Source of the DNA: Sphingomonas liriopis
GTDB lineage: Bacteria; Pseudomonadota; Alphaproteobacteria; Sphingomonadales; Sphingomonadaceae
Direction: 5' to 3'
NCBI RefSeq assembly: GCF_024211255.1
Contig: NZ_JAMLDY010000026.1
Coordinates: 1-32,659, forward strand
Length of the DNA stretch: 32,659 nt
Shown here: positions 32,546-32,659 of the stretch, in pieces
How positions within the stretch are numbered: the first letter of the stretch is position 1
How the letters are laid out: every line of letters starts with the position of its first letter
Notes under the pieces: model-generated
The model's database searches: none
Told to the model about the DNA's origin: nothing
Seen by the model: the letters and a program-made list of their open reading frames with translations, nothing else
Made by a program: the position numbers and the translations under genes

Positions 32546-32659
32546 GTGTGTTGCAGATATGCGATAAGGATGGCGGGCGGGAGACCGTTGGACCCCTGGC
32601 ACGGAGATGCCGCAGTCCGGCTCGGTTCCCCGCCCGCGTTGGTCACACACCTGAACAGT
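32536..32659. repeat. 124-bp structured repeat, copy 2 (inverted relative to 24-147)
   Basis: Reverse complement of 24-147 with one mismatch. The match runs to the last base of the window, so it may extend further. The same nested hairpin (GCGGGCGGG/CCCGCCCGC outer stem) is conserved. Confidence 0.85.

Noticed and set aside
1..32659. tRNA, rRNA and CRISPR arrays
   Set aside because: No cloverleaf with a GTTC-loop and acceptor stem, no rRNA-like stretch, and no regularly spaced identical direct repeats were seen.

Overview
The window is about 32.7 kb of GC-rich DNA that reads as ordinary chromosome of a sphingomonad alphaproteobacterium (Sphingomonas or a close relative). The case rests on the cell-cycle regulator GcrA, a fused-free petABC cytochrome bc1 operon, a candidate CtrA box with an adjacent GANTC site, argD/argF and queC/queE in tandem, and many intergenic palindromic repeats. 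GTG starts and 4-nt gene overlaps are frequent. I see no rRNA, tRNA, CRISPR array, phage or transposase gene.

Layout. 1-346: a structured repeat and the metZ leader. 347-3255 (+): metZ (direct sulfhydrylation of O-succinylhomoserine), apaG, a short LysR-type regulator and a GNAT acetyltransferase, tightly coupled. 3384-5500 (-): an ABC-2 permease and a secreted class-A-beta-lactamase-like serine hydrolase, overlapping. 5565-6257 (+): gcrA. 6556-7395 (-): an outer-membrane beta-barrel protein. 7574-9556 (+): parE. 9681-10592 (+): an exported protein of unknown function. 10726-13053 (+): argD and argF, separated by a block of hairpins. 13147-15560 (+): hslO, a candidate CtrA-controlled small RNA or leader, then queC-queE. 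15701-16435 (-): unknown secreted protein. 16641-18947 (-): a single-chain restriction-modification enzyme, the clearest accessory gene. 19151-20180 (-): a small lipoprotein and lipB. 20283-21895 (+): two related membrane proteins. 22045-23487 (-): hemF and a GNAT protein. 23909-24628 (+): a VirJ/AcvB-like hydrolase. 24810-25274 (-): trmL. 25434-28184 (+): petABC with a terminator. 28704-30997 (-): a small unknown ORF and an OPT transporter. 31132-32427 (+): hom.

The gene functions are mainly housekeeping: methionine/threonine (hom, metZ) and arginine (argD, argF) synthesis, respiration (petABC), haem (hemF), lipoate (lipB), tRNA modification (queC, queE, trmL), chromosome decatenation (parE), redox chaperoning (hslO) and cell-cycle transcription (gcrA).

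The more unusual features lie between genes. The two ends of the window carry the same 124-bp structured sequence in opposite orientation with one mismatch, each joined to a partial copy of a 106-bp palindrome that is intact at 21920-22025. A CtrA-type box (TTAA-N7-TTAACC) and a GANTC site stand in front of a roughly 100-nt segment with two hairpins, pyrimidine-rich anti-Shine-Dalgarno motifs and an intrinsic terminator, just upstream of queC. All calls are from reading the sequence; no database search was run.
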